Source: Bedellia somnulentella (taxonomy: Eukaryota; Arthropoda; Insecta; Lepidoptera; Bedelliidae). From it: a DNA stretch of 64,000 bases. Below the pieces are notes generated by a model. It saw only the letters and a list, made by a program, of their open reading frames with translations, ran no database searches and was not told the origin of the DNA. The position numbers were made by a program, and so were the translations under genes. The DNA lies in assembly GCA_963576735.1 (NCBI GenBank), contig OY755197.1, positions 136,501 to 200,500 of the forward strand, in the 5' to 3' direction. Below, in pieces: positions 10,924 to 23,677 of this stretch; position 1 is the first letter of the stretch, and every line of letters begins with the position of its first letter.

Positions 10924-13900
10924 CTTAAAACTAACAATTATTATTATCTTTCAGGTCGCGGAAGGCGGAACGCTGCTAAATGATGGTAATTAGCTATAAT
11001 AAGCAAAAAAAACACAAAAAGGGGGTATAAAAGTCAAGAATTAATTTTAGAAATCCTCACGCCCATACATTACGTATTGCGCTAAGGTGAACTTTTGAAA
11101 ATTAATTTTTTGAGATTTTCTCAAAAACTATTGGGCCCATATCGGTGATTAGGCACTCGAAAATCGGATTAAGCGAAAGCTATCGAATACAACAGAAAAA
11201 AGTGGCAGTTCGCCTACAAAAAATTAAAAATAATTACAAAAAACCAAAATTTTTGATGATATTTTACACTTAAAACTAACAATTATTATTATCTTTCAGG
11301 TCGCGGAAGGCGGAACGCTGCTAAATGATGGTAATTAGCTATAATAAGCAAAAAAAACACAAAAAGGGGGTATAAAAGTCAAGAATTAATTTTAGAAATC
11401 CTCACGCCCATACATTACGTATTGCGCTAAGGTGAACTTTTGAAAATTAATTTTTTGAGATTTTCTCAAAAACTATTGGGCCCATATCGGTGATTAGGCA
11501 CTCGAAAATCGGATTAAGCGAAAGCTATCGAATACAACAGAAAAAAGTGGCAGTTCGCCTACAAAAAATTAAAAATAATTACAAAAAACCAAAATTTTTG
11601 ATGATATTTTACACTTAAAACTAACAATTATTATTATTTTTCAGGTCGCGGAAGGCGGAACGCTGCTAAATGATGGTAATTAGCTATAATTAGCAAAAAG
11701 AACACAAAAAGGGGGTACAAAAGTTAAGAATTAATTTTAGAAATCCTCACGCCCATTCATTACGTATTGCGCTAAGGTGAACTTTTGAAAATTAATTTTT
11801 TGAGATTTTCTCAAAAACTATTAGGCCTATATCGGTGATGAGGCACTCAAAAATCGGATTAAGCGAAAGCTATCGAATACAACAGAAAGAAGTGGCAGTT
11901 TGCCTAAAAGATTAAAAATAATTACAAAAAACCAAAATTTTTGATGATATTCTACACTTAAAACTAACAATTATTATTATTTTTCAGGTCGCGGAAGGCG
12001 GAACGCTGCTGAATGATGGTAATTAGCTATAATTAGCAAAAAGAACGCAAAAAAGGGGGTACAAAAGTCAAGAATTAATTTTAGAAATCCTCGCGCCCAA
12101 GGTGAACTTTCGCTAAGGTGAACTTTTGAAAATATTTTTTTTGAAATTTTTCAAAAACTATTGGGCCTATATCGGTGTTAAGGTACTCAAAAAATCGGAT
12201 TAAGCAAAAGCTATCGAATTCAACAGAAAAAAAAGGCAGTTCGCCTACAAAAAATTAAAAATAATTACAAAAAACCAAAATTTTTGATGATATTCTACAC
12301 TTAAAACTAACAATTATTATTATTTTTCAGGTCGCGGAAGGCGGAACGCTGCTAAGTGATGGTAATTAGCTATAATTAGCAAAAAGAACGCAAAAAGGGG
12401 GTACAAAAGTCAAGAATTAATTTTAGAAATCCTCACGCCCATTCATTACGTATTGCGCTAAGGTGAACTTTTAAAAATTATTTTTTTGAGATTTTCTCAA
12501 AAACTATTGGGCCCATATCGGTGATTAGGCACTCGAAAATCGGATTAAGCGAAAGCTATCGAATACAACAGAAAAAAGTGGCAGTTCGCCTACAAAAAAT
12601 TAAAAATAATTACAAAAAACCAAAATTTTTGATGATATTTTACACTTAAAACTAACAATTATTATTATTTTTCAGGTCGCGGAAGGCGGAACGCTGCTGA
12701 ATGATGGTAATTAGCTATAATTAGCAAAAAGAACGCAAAAAGGGGGTACAAAAGTCAGAAAAGTGAGATTTTCTCAAAAACTATTTGGCCTATATCGGTG
12801 ATTAGGCACTCAAAAATCGGATTAAGCGAAAGCTATCGAATACAACAGAAAAAAGTGGCAGTTCGCCTAAAAGATTAAAAATAATTACAAAAAACCAAAT
12901 TTTTGATGATATTTTACACTTAAAACTAACAATTATTATTATCTTTCAGGTCGCGGAAGGCGGAACGCTGCTAAATGATGGTAATTAGCTATAATAAGCA
13001 AAAATAACACAAAAAGGGGGTATAAAAGTCAAGAATTAATTTTAGAAATCCTCACGCCCATACATTACGTATTGCGCTAAGGTAAACTTTTGAAAATCAA
13101 TTTTTTGAGTTTTTCTCACAAACTATTGGGCCTATATCGGTGATTAGGCACTCAAAAAATCGGATTCAGCGAGAGCTATCAAATACAATAGAAAAAAGTG
13201 GCAGTTTGCCTACAAAAAAATAAAAATAATTACAAAAAACCAAAATTTTTATGATATTTTACACTTAAAACTAACAATTTTTATTATTTTTCAGGTCGCG
13301 GAAGGCGGAACGCTGCTAAATGATGGTAATTAGCTATAACTAGCAAAAAGACAACAAAAAGGGGGTATAAAAGTCAAGAATTAATTTTAGAAATCCTCAC
13401 GCCCGTACATTACGTATTGCGCTAAGGTAAACTTTTGAAAATCAATTTTTTGAGATGTTCTCAAAAATTATTGGGCCTATATCGGTGATTAGGTACTCAA
13501 AAAATCGGATTAAGCGAAAGCTATCGAATACAACAGAAAAAAGTGGCAGATCGCCTACAAAAAATTAAAAATAATTACAAAAAACCAAAATTTTTGTGAT
13601 ATTTTACACTTAAAACTAACAATTTTTATTATTTTTCAGGTCGCGGAAGGCGGAACGCTGCTAAATGGTGATAATTAGCTATAACTAGCAAAAAGACAAC
13701 AAAAAAGGGGTACAAAAGACAGAAATTAACTTTAAAAATCCTCACGCCCATACATTACGTATTGCGCTAAGGTAAACTTTTGAAAATCAATTTTTTGAGT
13801 TTTTCTCACAAACTATTGGGCCTATATCGGTGATTAGGCACTCAAAAAATTGGATTCAGCGAGAGCTATCAAATACAATAGAAAAAAGTGGCAGTTTGCC

Positions 13901-14104
13901 TACAAAAAATTAAAAATAATTACAAAAAACCAAAATTTTTATGATATTTTACACTTAAAACTAACAATTTTTATTATTTTTCAGGTCGCGGAAGGCGGAA
14001 CGCTGCTAAATGGTGATAATTAGCTATAACTAGCAAAAAGACAACAAAAAGGGGGTACAAAAGACAGAAATTAACTTTGAAAATCCTCACGCCCATACAT
14101 TACG
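10924..14104 (+). repeat. satellite array, block 4
   Basis: About 9 monomers. Copies near 10924-11640 share the rare changes GGGCCCATATCGG and CACTCGAAAATCGG and are nearly identical, marking recent local amplification. One copy at about 12758 has a large internal deletion (AAAGTCAGAAAAGTGAGATTTTC). From about 13080 the variant switches to type 2. The block ends at ACATTACG|AGGCGTG, where the BEL fragment begins. Confidence 0.96.
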
Positions 14105-16385
14105 AGGCGTGAAGACGACCAAGGGCTATATAGCTATTTTCATATGTATGGCAACGAAGGCAGTACACATTGAACTTGTATCGGACCTCAGCAGTCAAAC
14201 TTTCTTAGCAGCTCTTAAAAGAATGTGTGCCCGGCGCGGCACTCCGAAACACATGTATTCGGACAACGGATCGAATTTTAAAGGAGCTGCTAAACAATTA
14301 AACGAAGAATTCATTCAATATGGAACCATGACGTCGCCCGAATTCTTAGATTACATCAGCCAACAACGTATTGTATGGCATTTCCTCTGTCCTTATTGGC
14401 CATCGGCCGCGGTCTGGGAGGCTAGCGTGAAATCAATGAAGTACCATCTTGTAAGAGTACTAGGAGAGCAAAAACTAGACTACGAGCAGTATACTACTCT
14501 ACTCTCTCAAATTGAAGCGTGTATGAACAGTCGCCCCCTTTGCCCGCTCTCCGAAGACGCTGCAGATATAGAATTTCTAACACCAGGGCATTTCTTAACC
14601 GGGACAGCCATGATGTCGTTACCGCAGGAAGATTGCAGCGAAAAGAAAATAGATCTCCGTAACAAATGGAAGCTCACAGAGCTTATGCACCAACAGTTTT
14701 GGAAACGGTGGTCACGCGAATATCTACACCAACTGCAAACAAAAAGCAAATGGCTGCAACCAAAAGAAAACATCTGCACGGGAGACCTCGTCCTTATAAA
14801 AGAGGATAACTTGCCGCCCGGGAAGTGGGCCATGGCACGAGTCCTAGACCTACACCCGGGAAACGATGGTTACACACGAGTTGTAACGCTGAAAACGCAA
14901 AACAACGTTTTCAAAAGACCTATAACGAAGTTATCTCCGCTTCCCAAACGGGAATCAGCGCCAATCCTCCCGCCCGAAGAGTTAACTGAAAATAAACCCG
15001 TAAAGAAAAAAAGATGTGTAAAGCAGAGTAGACTCAAACTAATTAACTACATAACTTTCTGCTTGTTGTCGCTATGCACCCTAATATGTCAGGCAAGTGC
15101 ATTGCCGCCGCCGCCTCCCGCGCCGATGGAGAACTTCGAAACAATACCACTGAACGGAAATAAGCCGTTGTATTTCGATAAAATTGGTAACTTGCAGTTT
15201 ATACACGATGAATGGAATTTGTTAATTTATTATAATTTAACAACTTACTGGCAATCATCTACGAAGATAAAGACATACATCAATAAACTATATCATATTT
15301 GTCAACGAATGGATCATAAGCCTTGTAAGCCGACAATATCTCAACTTAAACACGAATTAGACCAACTGAACGAATACAACGCCTTATTACTCAACAACAA
15401 TCAACACAGGCGTAAAAGAGGCTATATCAACGGAGTTGGGAACATTGCGAGGACTTTGTTCGGGGTCCTCGACGAAAATTTCGCACTCAAGTACCAAGAT
15501 GATATATTAAAAATACAGACGAACGAAAATTATTTATTACGTTTGCTGAAAAATCAGACATCTATCGTGGAGGCAGAAAACAACATAATTAAAAACAATG
15601 AAAAATTTATGTTGACACAGTTTGAAACGATACATGACTACATTGTACACACGAACGAAACAATTTCAAATATTGTGTACAGAACAGAAGTAATGTCAGT
15701 CATGAACGACCTAAACGCAGCATCTCTCACAGCCAGCCTCATCATGTGGAATCTGAAACGAACTCAAGACACGCTACTAGACACCATAGCGAACATACAT
15801 AACGGACGTCTAGACATTCATCTGATCTCATTTAAACAACTTATATACGAGCTCCATATGATCACTGCACGGCTCTCGAAACGACTGTCGCTGCCCATCA
15901 AAGACATCGAAGAGAACGTGAAGGATCTGTACAAAATACTGTACGTAAAGGCGCGCGTAACTTCATCCTTTCTACTTTTGGAAGTTCATATACCCCTCAC
16001 AAGCGACGAAGAGTACGAAGCTTTTCATACGATCCCGGTTTCAATGCAGTTAACTACCGGTGACGTCACTACCGTCATACCTACCACGACACATATCGCA
16101 GTCAACTTCAGAAAAGAAACATTTATATCACTAACTGTGGACGATATAAATCAATGCACCCAATTAAAAAAAGATAACTACATTTGCACTTCCAACTTTC
16201 CTATTCATAACTTACATAATGCAGAAGCGCCATGCGAAGCAAAATTATTGGGACACCAATCGAACATTCAATGTTTACAAACAAAACGACGCTGCCGCGA
16301 CGACTGGATCAAGTTACATAAAACGAACCGCTGGCTATACATGTGTTGTGAAAATTGTAACGCCAGACTTTTATGTGATAACAGC
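14105..16385 (+). mobile_element. BEL/Pao LTR-retrotransposon fragment (integrase plus envelope-like)
   Basis: A 2.28-kb internal piece of an LTR retrotransposon sits directly in satellite, with no LTR, primer site or polypurine tract at either end. Left junction: satellite ACATTACG then AGGCGTGAAG. Right junction: GATAACAGC then satellite ATCGAATACAAC. The flanking satellite phases do not match, so about 130 bp of a monomer is missing. This looks like capture during repair or a copy cut down by deletion. Confidence 0.8.
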
Positions 16386-16460
16386 ATCGAATACAACAGA
16401 AAAAAGTGGCAGATCGCCTACAAAAGATTAAAAATAATTACAAAAAACCAAAATTTTTGA
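14109..16460 (+). pseudogene. fused integrase C-terminus and baculovirus-F-like envelope fragment
   Basis: One open frame of about 783 codons. Residues ~1-150 are the BEL/Pao integrase core after its first Asp, with the YSDNGSNFKGA and CMNSRPLCPL signatures. Residues ~170-290 are the C-terminal domain typical of BEL/Pao (DUF5641-like: GDLVLIKEDNLPPGKW...). A hydrophobic, signal-peptide-like stretch follows near 315-335. After it comes an envelope-like protein of the baculovirus F / insect errantivirus type, with a furin-type site RRKR followed by a Gly-rich fusion-peptide-like segment near residues 438-460, and a Cys-rich end. The transmembrane anchor is missing, and the last ~25 codons are satellite. 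The frame begins with GTG at the capture boundary. It is a broken relic, not a functional gene. Confidence 0.8.
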
Positions 16461-19150
16461 TGATATTTTACACTTAAAACTAACAATTATTATTATTTTT
16501 CAGGTCGCGGAAGGCGGAACGCTGCTAAATGACGGTAATTAGCTATAATTAGCAAAAAGAACACAAAAAGGGGGTACAAACGTCAAGAATTAATTTTAGA
16601 AATCCTCACGCCCATAAATTACGTATTGCGCTAAGGTGAACTTTTGAAAATCAATTTTTCGAGATGTTCTCAAAAACTATTAGGCCTATATCGGTGATTA
16701 GGTACTCAAAAAATCGAATTAAGCGAAAGCTATCGAATACAACAGAAAAAAGTGGCAGATCGCCTAAAAAATTAAAAATAATTACAAAAAACCAAAATTT
16801 TTGATGATATTTTACACTTAAAACTAACAATTATTATTATTTTTCAGGTCGCGGAAGGCGGAACGCTGCTAAATGACGGTAATTAGCTATAATTAGCAAA
16901 AAGAACACAAAAAGGGGGTACAAACGTCAAGAATTAATTTTAGAAATCCTCACGCCCATAAATTACGTATTGCGCTAAGGTGAACTTTTGAAAATCAATT
17001 TTTTGAGATGTTCTCAAAAACTATTAGGCCTATATCGGTGATTAGGTACTCAAAAATCGAATTAAGCGAAAGCTATCGAATACAACAGAAAAAAGTGGCA
17101 GATCGCCTAAAAAATTAAAAATAATTACAAAAAACCAAAATTTTTGATGATATTTTACATTAAAACTAACAATTATTATTATCTTTCAGGTCGCGGAAGG
17201 CGGAACGCTGCTAAATGATGGTAATTAGCTATAATTAGCATAAAGAACACAAAAAGGGGGTACAAAAGTCAAGAAATAATTTTCGAAATCTTCGCGCCCA
17301 TACATTACGTACTGCGCTAAGGTGAACTTTGAAAGTACATTTTTTGAGATTTTCTCGAAATCTATTGGGCCTATATCGGTGTTTAGGCACTCAAATTACA
17401 GTTTCAAGCGAAAGCTTTTGAATATATTACAAAAAACTGGCAGTACTGCCTACAAAAAATTAAAAATAATTACGAAAAAGGGATACAAAAGTCAAGAATC
17501 AATTTTAGAAATTCTCACGCCCATACATTACGTACTGCGCTAAGGTTAACTTTAAAAGTACATTTTTTGAGATTTTCTCGAAATCTATTGGGCCTACATC
17601 GGTGTTTAGGCACTCAAAAAACAGTTTCAAGCGAAAGCTATTGAATATATTACAAAAAAATGGCAGTACTGCCTACAAAAAATTAAAAATAATTACGAAA
17701 AACCTATATTTTAAATGTTTTTTTACACTTAAAACTAACAATCATTATTTTTTTTCAGCTCGCGGAAGGCGGAACATTAGGCACTCAAAAAATCGGATTC
17801 AGCGAGAGCTATCGATAACAACAGAAAAAAGTGGCAGTTCGCCCAAAAAAAATTAAAAATAATCACAAAAAACCAAAATTTTTGTGATATTTTACACTTA
17901 AAACTAACAATTTTTATTATTTTTCAGGTCGCGGAAGGCGGAACGCTGCAAAATGGTGATAATTAGCTATAACTAGCAAAAAGACAACAAAAAAGGGGTA
18001 CAAAAGCCAGAAATTAACTTTAAAAATCCTCACGCCCATACATTACGTATTGCGCTAAGGTAAACTTTTGAAAATCAACTTTTTGAGTTTTTCTCACAAA
18101 CTATTGGGCCTATATCGGTGATTAGGCACTCAAAAAATCGGATTCAGCGAGAGCTATCAAATACAATAGAAAAAAGTGGCAGTTTGCCTACAAAAAAATA
18201 AAAATAATTACAAAAAACCAAAATTTTTATGATATTTTACACTTAAAACTAACAATTTTTATTATTTTTCAGGTCGCGGAAGGCGGAACGCTGCTAAATG
18301 GTGATAATTAGCTATATCTAGCAAAAACACAACAAAAAGGGGGTACAAAAGACAGAAATTAACTTTAAAAATCCTCACGCCCATACATTACGTATTGCGC
18401 TAAGGTAAACTTTTGAAAAACAATTTTTTGAGTTTTTCTCACAAACTATTGGGCCTATATCGGTGATTAGGCACTCAAAAAATCGGATTCAGCGAGAGCT
18501 ATCGATAACAACAGAAAAAAGTGGCAGTTCGCCCAAAAAAAATTAAAAATAATCACAAAAAACCAAAATTTTTGTGATATTTTACACTTAAAACTAACAA
18601 TTTTTATTATTTTTCAGGTCGCGGAAGGCGGAACGCTGCAAAATGGTGATAATTAGCTATAACTAGCAAAAAGACAACAAAAAAGGGGTACAAAAGCCAG
18701 AAATTAACTTTAAAAATCCTCACGCCCATACATTACGTATTGCGCTAAGGTAAACTTTTGAAAATCAATTTTTTGAGTTTTTCTCACAAACTATTGGGCC
18801 TATATCGGTGATTAGGCACTCAAAAAATCGGATTCAGCGAGAGCTATCAAATACAATAGGAAAAAGTGGCAGTTTGCCTACAAAACATTAAAAATAATTA
18901 CAAAAAACCAAAATTTTTATGATATTTTACACTTAAAACTAACAATTTTTATTATTTTTCAGGTCGCGGAAGGCGGAACGCTGCAAAATGGTGATAATTA
19001 GCTATAACTAGCAAAAAGACAACAAAAAAGGGGTACAAAAGCCAGAAATTAACTTTAAAAATCCTCACGCCCATACATTACGTATTGCGCTAAGGTAAAC
19101 TTTTGAAAATAAATTTTTTGAGTTTTTCTCACAAACTATTGGGCCTATAT
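16386..19150 (+). repeat. satellite array, block 5
   Basis: About 8 monomers. The left part is variant 1, then variant 3 (17322-17760) including a copy with an internal deletion (AATTACGAAAAAGGGATAC at about 17470), then variant 2 from about 17775. The marker CAGCGAGAGCTATCGATAAC at 17797 and 18489 shows a two-monomer unit (692 bp) repeated. The block is interrupted at ATAT (19147-19150) by element A, and the monomer continues at 38482. Confidence 0.96.
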
Positions 19151-19528
19151 TTTTTTTTTTAAATGCTTTATTACGTTTTAATAACATACAAAATTTGTTT
19201 ACAATAATTCCGCCAAACTACATAGTAGTTTGTTGGCGGATATAAGAAACATGGAGTGTTAATCAAACAAAGTAAATTGCAATGGCTGATCCACAGCACG
19301 ATCGCGGGGAGATGTCCTTCGACCCCCACCACTCGACCCGCGGCCGAGCTGTAGACCAGCCACTACTTATTACTAATTACAGCATACGGCGCAGCAGCGC
19401 GCACTAACGTTTTATATACATAACTATAACAATAACAGTTGCCTCTTAAAAACTAGCGATTAACTTTTGAGATATACCTACTTAACCTTTATCGATCTTC
19501 CTAGAATTATATCCTCAAGTTTGGTAAC

Positions 19529-20412
19529 TTAAGGACACAACTCCAGGAAGTGATTCTTAAGAAGACGTTTAAGCTTGGAGTTTGTTAATTTTTGTTTCAC
19601 TATTTGAGCGTGTTCATTAAATAGTTTAGGCACTAAATATTGGAGGGTGCGTTCTCCGTAGTAATTACATACAAGTGGGACGGACATAGTGGAAGTAGCA
19701 GCTGCACGGGTTGGGTAGCTACGGATCCTCTCATTCATGAATTTATCTGAACCATATTGACTTAAAATAACCGTAATCCACACTTTATGTTCTATAGGTA
19801 GCAATTTAGTAATCTTGAAAATTTTTTCGTAATCCCCCTGCATTGTTATTTTTGTGTTTTTACTTATTAAAAATTTTAGTATTCTAATTTGTAACAAATG
19901 TATTCTATTTAAATATGTGTTGAAGGTTAATCCATAGCTACCCAGACCATAGCTTATCACTGCATCCACCAATGCATAATAAAGTATGTACATAACCTTT
20001 TTGTTGACAACATGCCTTAACACATAGAATTTACCAAGTATACTCCTTAATTTACTACATACACTCTCGATGTGCAAGCCCCATGAGAAATTATTTTGTA
20101 TTATCAAACCTAAGTATTTATAAGATTTTACCTCTTCTATAAGATAACAGCTACATGTATTACAATTATGAGTATTGTTATGAAAGCAATCATACGAGTG
20201 ACCCTTTATCTTTATGACATAATTTTTGTAGGTATCACTAGAATATGGAGAGTGTATTTTCATACATTTGGTTTTATGTGTGTTTATAATAATTCCGTTA
20301 TCGTGTGCCCATTGTACAACGCGGTTAAAGTCATCTTGTAATACTTTTTGCACCGTTTCGGGGTCCCTACCGCTGTACATAAGGCAAGTGTCATCTGCAT
20401 ACATCTGCATAC
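19529..20412 (-). pseudogene. element A ORF2, 3' part (RT palm to C-terminus)
   Basis: This is the downstream part of the element A reverse transcriptase. It opens with MQMYADDTCLMY, the catalytic YADD box, then thumb motifs including TKCMKIHS and KYLGLIIQNNFSWG, and ends at a stop near 19529. It continues directly the frame that breaks off at 35543 in ...NSMPNVVRSSS, with the 4-bp ATAC shared by both halves. The 19151-19528 stretch is the 3' untranslated region. Alone it lacks the first catalytic Asp and the endonuclease. Confidence 0.9.
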
Positions 20413-20896
20413 CTACCTACCTTAAAGTTGACTGGTCTTGTTTGTAAGTTACGGAGACAAAATAAAGAAATAAAATTGGTTTTAAGTGGAGTTGACTATT
20501 AAATGGAAGTTAAGATTAAGTGATCCAAACAAAGCTGTACTGGAGAAGTGGTAAATACCTATACTTTTTACCTTAATTCAGCAAATTTCTCATAAATCCA
20601 TACATGAAGCACCGTTAAAAATAGTCAATATTTAAATTTTGAAGCCCAATTTTTCGAATACTGTATTATTATCGGGTAAAAATATATTATTAAATTCCTC
20701 CGGCGTTTTCAAATTTGAATGACTCGACTATCTGTCAAAGTCAAAGACATCGAAAAGTGACAGTGCCATAAGTCACTGACACTGACATTGACAAACCAGT
20801 ATTGCCGGTAAAAATATTACAACAGTGATACCAGTAAAATAAACGTTTACGTTTCGTTATATCAACATACCAGAGGATAACTTAAAGATTATAAAC
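20413..20896 (+). other. 5' leader of element B
   Basis: About 480 bp from the insertion point to the ORF1 ATG. It contains a cluster of short related words (GTCAAAGTCAAAGAC, GACAGTG, CACTGACACTGACATTGAC at about 20734-20793). No long ORF is present. It probably holds the internal promoter of the element, but I see no diagnostic motif. Confidence 0.55.
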
Positions 20897-21928
20897 ATGC
20901 CATCTACTACCTGTAATGCATGTGGAAAATGTATTCAAAATATTATGTTCTTAGAATGCTCAAAATGTGCAAAGCTCTACGATTTAACGTGTTTGGGTAT
21001 AAACACTGAATCCTTTGCTAAATATTCTCAATCTTTTAAAAATGATTGGATTTGTCCAGCCTGTAAATGTTCCCAGCCGAAGTATGATAATACATCCACT
21101 CCTATACGTCCAACCTCCTCAAAGTTTGACGACACATATAGTAAAAATCTAAGTTCATGTGATAATATTAACTTACTTAGAGGTAGTAGAACTACAGCTA
21201 TCCAAACACCATTTTTAAATAAAGAGAAGGAAGATTCATACCTTATGATGCTAGTTGAGGAAATAAAGCTGATGCGCGATGAAATTAAAGAATTAAGAAT
21301 ATGCATTTTATCGGACAAAGAAAATTTTGAAAAACAAATTGAAAAACAATCTACAGAAATTTGTCAACTAAAAAACGAATTGTTAGCAATGAAACTTAAA
21401 GTTAATGTTCAAGATCAAGTTTTGCTTTCTAATGAGTTAGAAATAATTGGTATTCCTGAAACAAATAATGAAAACCTCAATCATATTGCCCTTTTAGTTT
21501 CAAAACAAGTTGGGGTAGACCTATCCGAACAAGATCTGGATAAAGTAACGCGTGTTGGACCAAGACATAAAATTCCATCAGAAAGTCAGTCAAATGGAAG
21601 TAGAACAAAACTGCCAAGACCTATAGTAATTAAGTTTACTAGAATTCTAAAGAAAAATGACTTTCTTAAAAACGCGAAATCACGAAGAAATATAAACACA
21701 GAAGGCATAGTTGAAGGTCCAGGGCAGCCAATTTATGTAAATGAACGTTTAACAAAACAAAATCGAGAACTTTTTCGTGAAACAAGAGCTAGAACAAAAC
21801 AGCATAATTTTCGTTTTGCTTGGACGAAAAATGGGTCGATACTCGTTAGGAAATCAGAGGGCGCACCAGTTATCACTATCCGTTCCGTCGAGGATCTTAA
21901 TCAACAAATTGGAAAAAATACTATTTAG
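20897..21928 (+). CDS. element B ORF1 protein: PHD finger, coiled coil, FP25K-like domain
   Basis: A 343-residue ORF1 protein starting at an ATG after an A-rich leader. Residues ~5-55 form a PHD-type zinc finger (CNACGKC, CSKCAKLYDLTC, WICPAC). Residues ~115-170 form a charged coiled coil. Residues ~175-340 resemble the C-terminal domain shared with baculovirus FP25K and many insect non-LTR ORF1 proteins (PRPIVIKF, IYVNERLTKQNRELF, FRFAWTKNGSILVRK). Such proteins bind element RNA and form the RNP. The frame is intact. ORF2 lies 302 bp downstream, with the middle ORF bridging the gap. Confidence 0.88.
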   Translation: MPSTTCNACGKCIQNIMFLECSKCAKLYDLTCLGINTESFAKYSQSFKNDWICPACKCSQPKYDNTSTPIRPTSSKFDDTYSKNLSSCDNINLLRGSRTTAIQTPFLNKEKEDSYLMMLVEEIKLMRDEIKELRICILSDKENFEKQIEKQSTEICQLKNELLAMKLKVNVQDQVLLSNELEIIGIPETNNENLNHIALLVSKQVGVDLSEQDLDKVTRVGPRHKIPSESQSNGSRTKLPRPIVIKFTRILKKNDFLKNAKSRRNINTEGIVEGPGQPIYVNERLTKQNRELFRETRARTKQHNFRFAWTKNGSILVRKSEGAPVITIRSVEDLNQQIGKNTI

Positions 21929-22238
21929 ATTTACAGAAATGCTAAGGCGGTTTTCAATTATTATAATTTTGTATAACCTTAGATATTATTTTTGTTTAAA
22001 ATTGCTTTTGTTACTACATTTACACTTGACAAACAATACACTTTCACAAATCACTTACATTCACATTTTATCTTCGCAAGGTACACTCGCTACATTAATT
22101 GTTTTTTGGTTGCAAATATACGTCACTATTTTCGTAATTTCTTACTGTCTTAGATCTATTTTTGAGATTATTCAAGTAAGCGCATTTAATTATATTACTA
22201 TCAATTCTTATAATCAAACAATATTTTTAAATGGTTGA
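21777..22238 (+). CDS. element B hydrophobic middle ORF (ORFX)
   Basis: An open frame of 153 codons in +1 relative to ORF1, entering within the ORF1 FP-like domain. The first ATG is at 21831; GTG is the first near-cognate start at 21777. It crosses the whole ORF1-ORF2 gap, and its TGA (22236-22238) overlaps the ORF2 ATG (22231-22233) as ATGGTTGA. The product is hydrophobic, with probable membrane segments such as FSIIIILYNLRYYF and ATLIVFWLQIYVTIFVISYCL. No family is recognised. Either it encodes a small membrane protein, or the open frame serves to carry ribosomes to ORF2. Element C has the same arrangement. Confidence 0.5.
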   Translation: MKQELEQNSIIFVLLGRKMGRYSLGNQRAHQLSLSVPSRILINKLEKILFRFTEMLRRFSIIIILYNLRYYFCLKLLLLLHLHLTNNTLSQITYIHILSSQGTLATLIVFWLQIYVTIFVISYCLRSIFEIIQVSAFNYITINSYNQTIFLNG

Positions 22239-23677
22239 AACAGACTTCTTACAAATAACGCGGGATTTGGACAATCTGACTGTTTCTAATGCGTTTACTT
22301 GTAATGTCGATGAGATTTCAAAGTTCATTGACAAAACACCAAAGTTGGGAATAATGTCTCAAAATATTAGGAGCATAGGATGTAATATATCAGGTTTCCA
22401 GCTTTTACTGGCACGAATGAACCTGGACCCTGATATCATATCTCTGACCGAATGCTGGCTCTCAAAAACATATCACATACCATTGCTACCCGGTTACAGT
22501 AATTTTTCCACTAGATCTAACCATAACCAGAATGATGGTTTAGTTGTTTATGTCAAGGAGGGAATAAACTGTTATACTTTTGAGCCCGAGTTTAAGGATG
22601 CAAACTGTCTTGTTACAGTAGTTAACAATATTGTAGCAGTTATCTCTATTTACCGATCCCCTAGCTTTAAAAATATTGACAATTTTATTAATTCACTAGA
22701 CTATTTACTTAATTCATTAAATAAATTCCAAAACATTTTTATTGTGGGTGACTTAAATATAGATATCCTCAGTTCTCCTATCAATAATCATGCCGAGTGT
22801 TACCTTAATCTTACATCGTCTCATGGAATTTTGGCTGGGCACACTTTTCCCACTAGATGCGACAGCTGTCTAGACCATGTGATGATTAGATCAAATTTTG
22901 AGTCAAAAACTATGGTTATCAAAAACTCACTTACAGATCACTTTACAAAATTTTTAGGTGTTGAATCTCTGAAGCCCATTAGAATGATTAATAAAACCAC
23001 TACAAAAATCGACTACACCGAAATATCGAATAATATTGCCGAAACCGATTTTCTACCGGTTTTAATGTGTACTGACTGTAACATAGCTACAGAATCTTTT
23101 GTAAATACCCTGTCTAAAATTGTAACTTCAAATACGAAAGTAAAAGTACTTTCAAAGCGCAAAATACCTCTAAAACCATGGATTACACCTGGTCTATTGA
23201 AGTGTATGAATCATAGAGATAAAATGCATCTAAAATTGAAAAAAAACTCTCAAAACACAGTCCTTAGAATTTCGTACATAAGATATAGAAACTTTTGCAA
23301 CGATTTGCTGCGTAAGATCAAAGCGAACTACGAGCGTAGTGAATTACAGAAAGCAAGGGCAATAAATATGAAAGCAACATGGCAGGTGATAAACTCCCTA
23401 ACTAACTATAAGCCCAAGAAATTAAAATCTCTAGATTTATAATTAGGTGACAAAAATCCCAAAAACCAGGTTACGGAACTCAACAAATATTTTGCAAATG
23501 TCGGCAAATCCTTGGCTGATGATATTATGAAAAATAAAACTAGTACCTACACTACTCCAATGCCAAAGTTTAGACAAAAAGATTCTTTTGTTTTGCTTCA
23601 TACAGACTCAACGGAGGTTATAGAAGTAATAAATAGTTTAAGTAACAAAATAAGTTCTGGTCATGATATGGTACCTA
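22231..23677 (+). pseudogene. element B ORF2, 5' part (endonuclease and start of RT)
   Basis: Starts at ATG 22231, overlapping the end of the middle ORF. Residues ~45-250 are an apurinic/apyrimidinic-type endonuclease: MSQNIRSI (Asn), LTECWL (Glu), YRSPSF, FIVGDLNIDIL (Asp, Asn), CLDHVMI and LTDHF (catalytic His). The frame is halted by one in-frame TAA at 23440-23442 and then continues unshifted through NKYFANVGKSLADD to SSGHDMVP, where element C interrupts it at CCTA (23674-23677). It resumes at 28248. Confidence 0.88.

Noticed and set aside
14507..14833. Minus-strand frame opposite the BEL integrase
   Set aside because: Antisense shadow of a recognised integrase tail.
17322..17856. Open frames of 70-85 codons within satellite monomers (also at 3695, 6566, 38546, 38776)
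   Set aside because: They recur with the monomer period, change frame with each indel and lack conservation of codon positions; they are by-products of the repeat.
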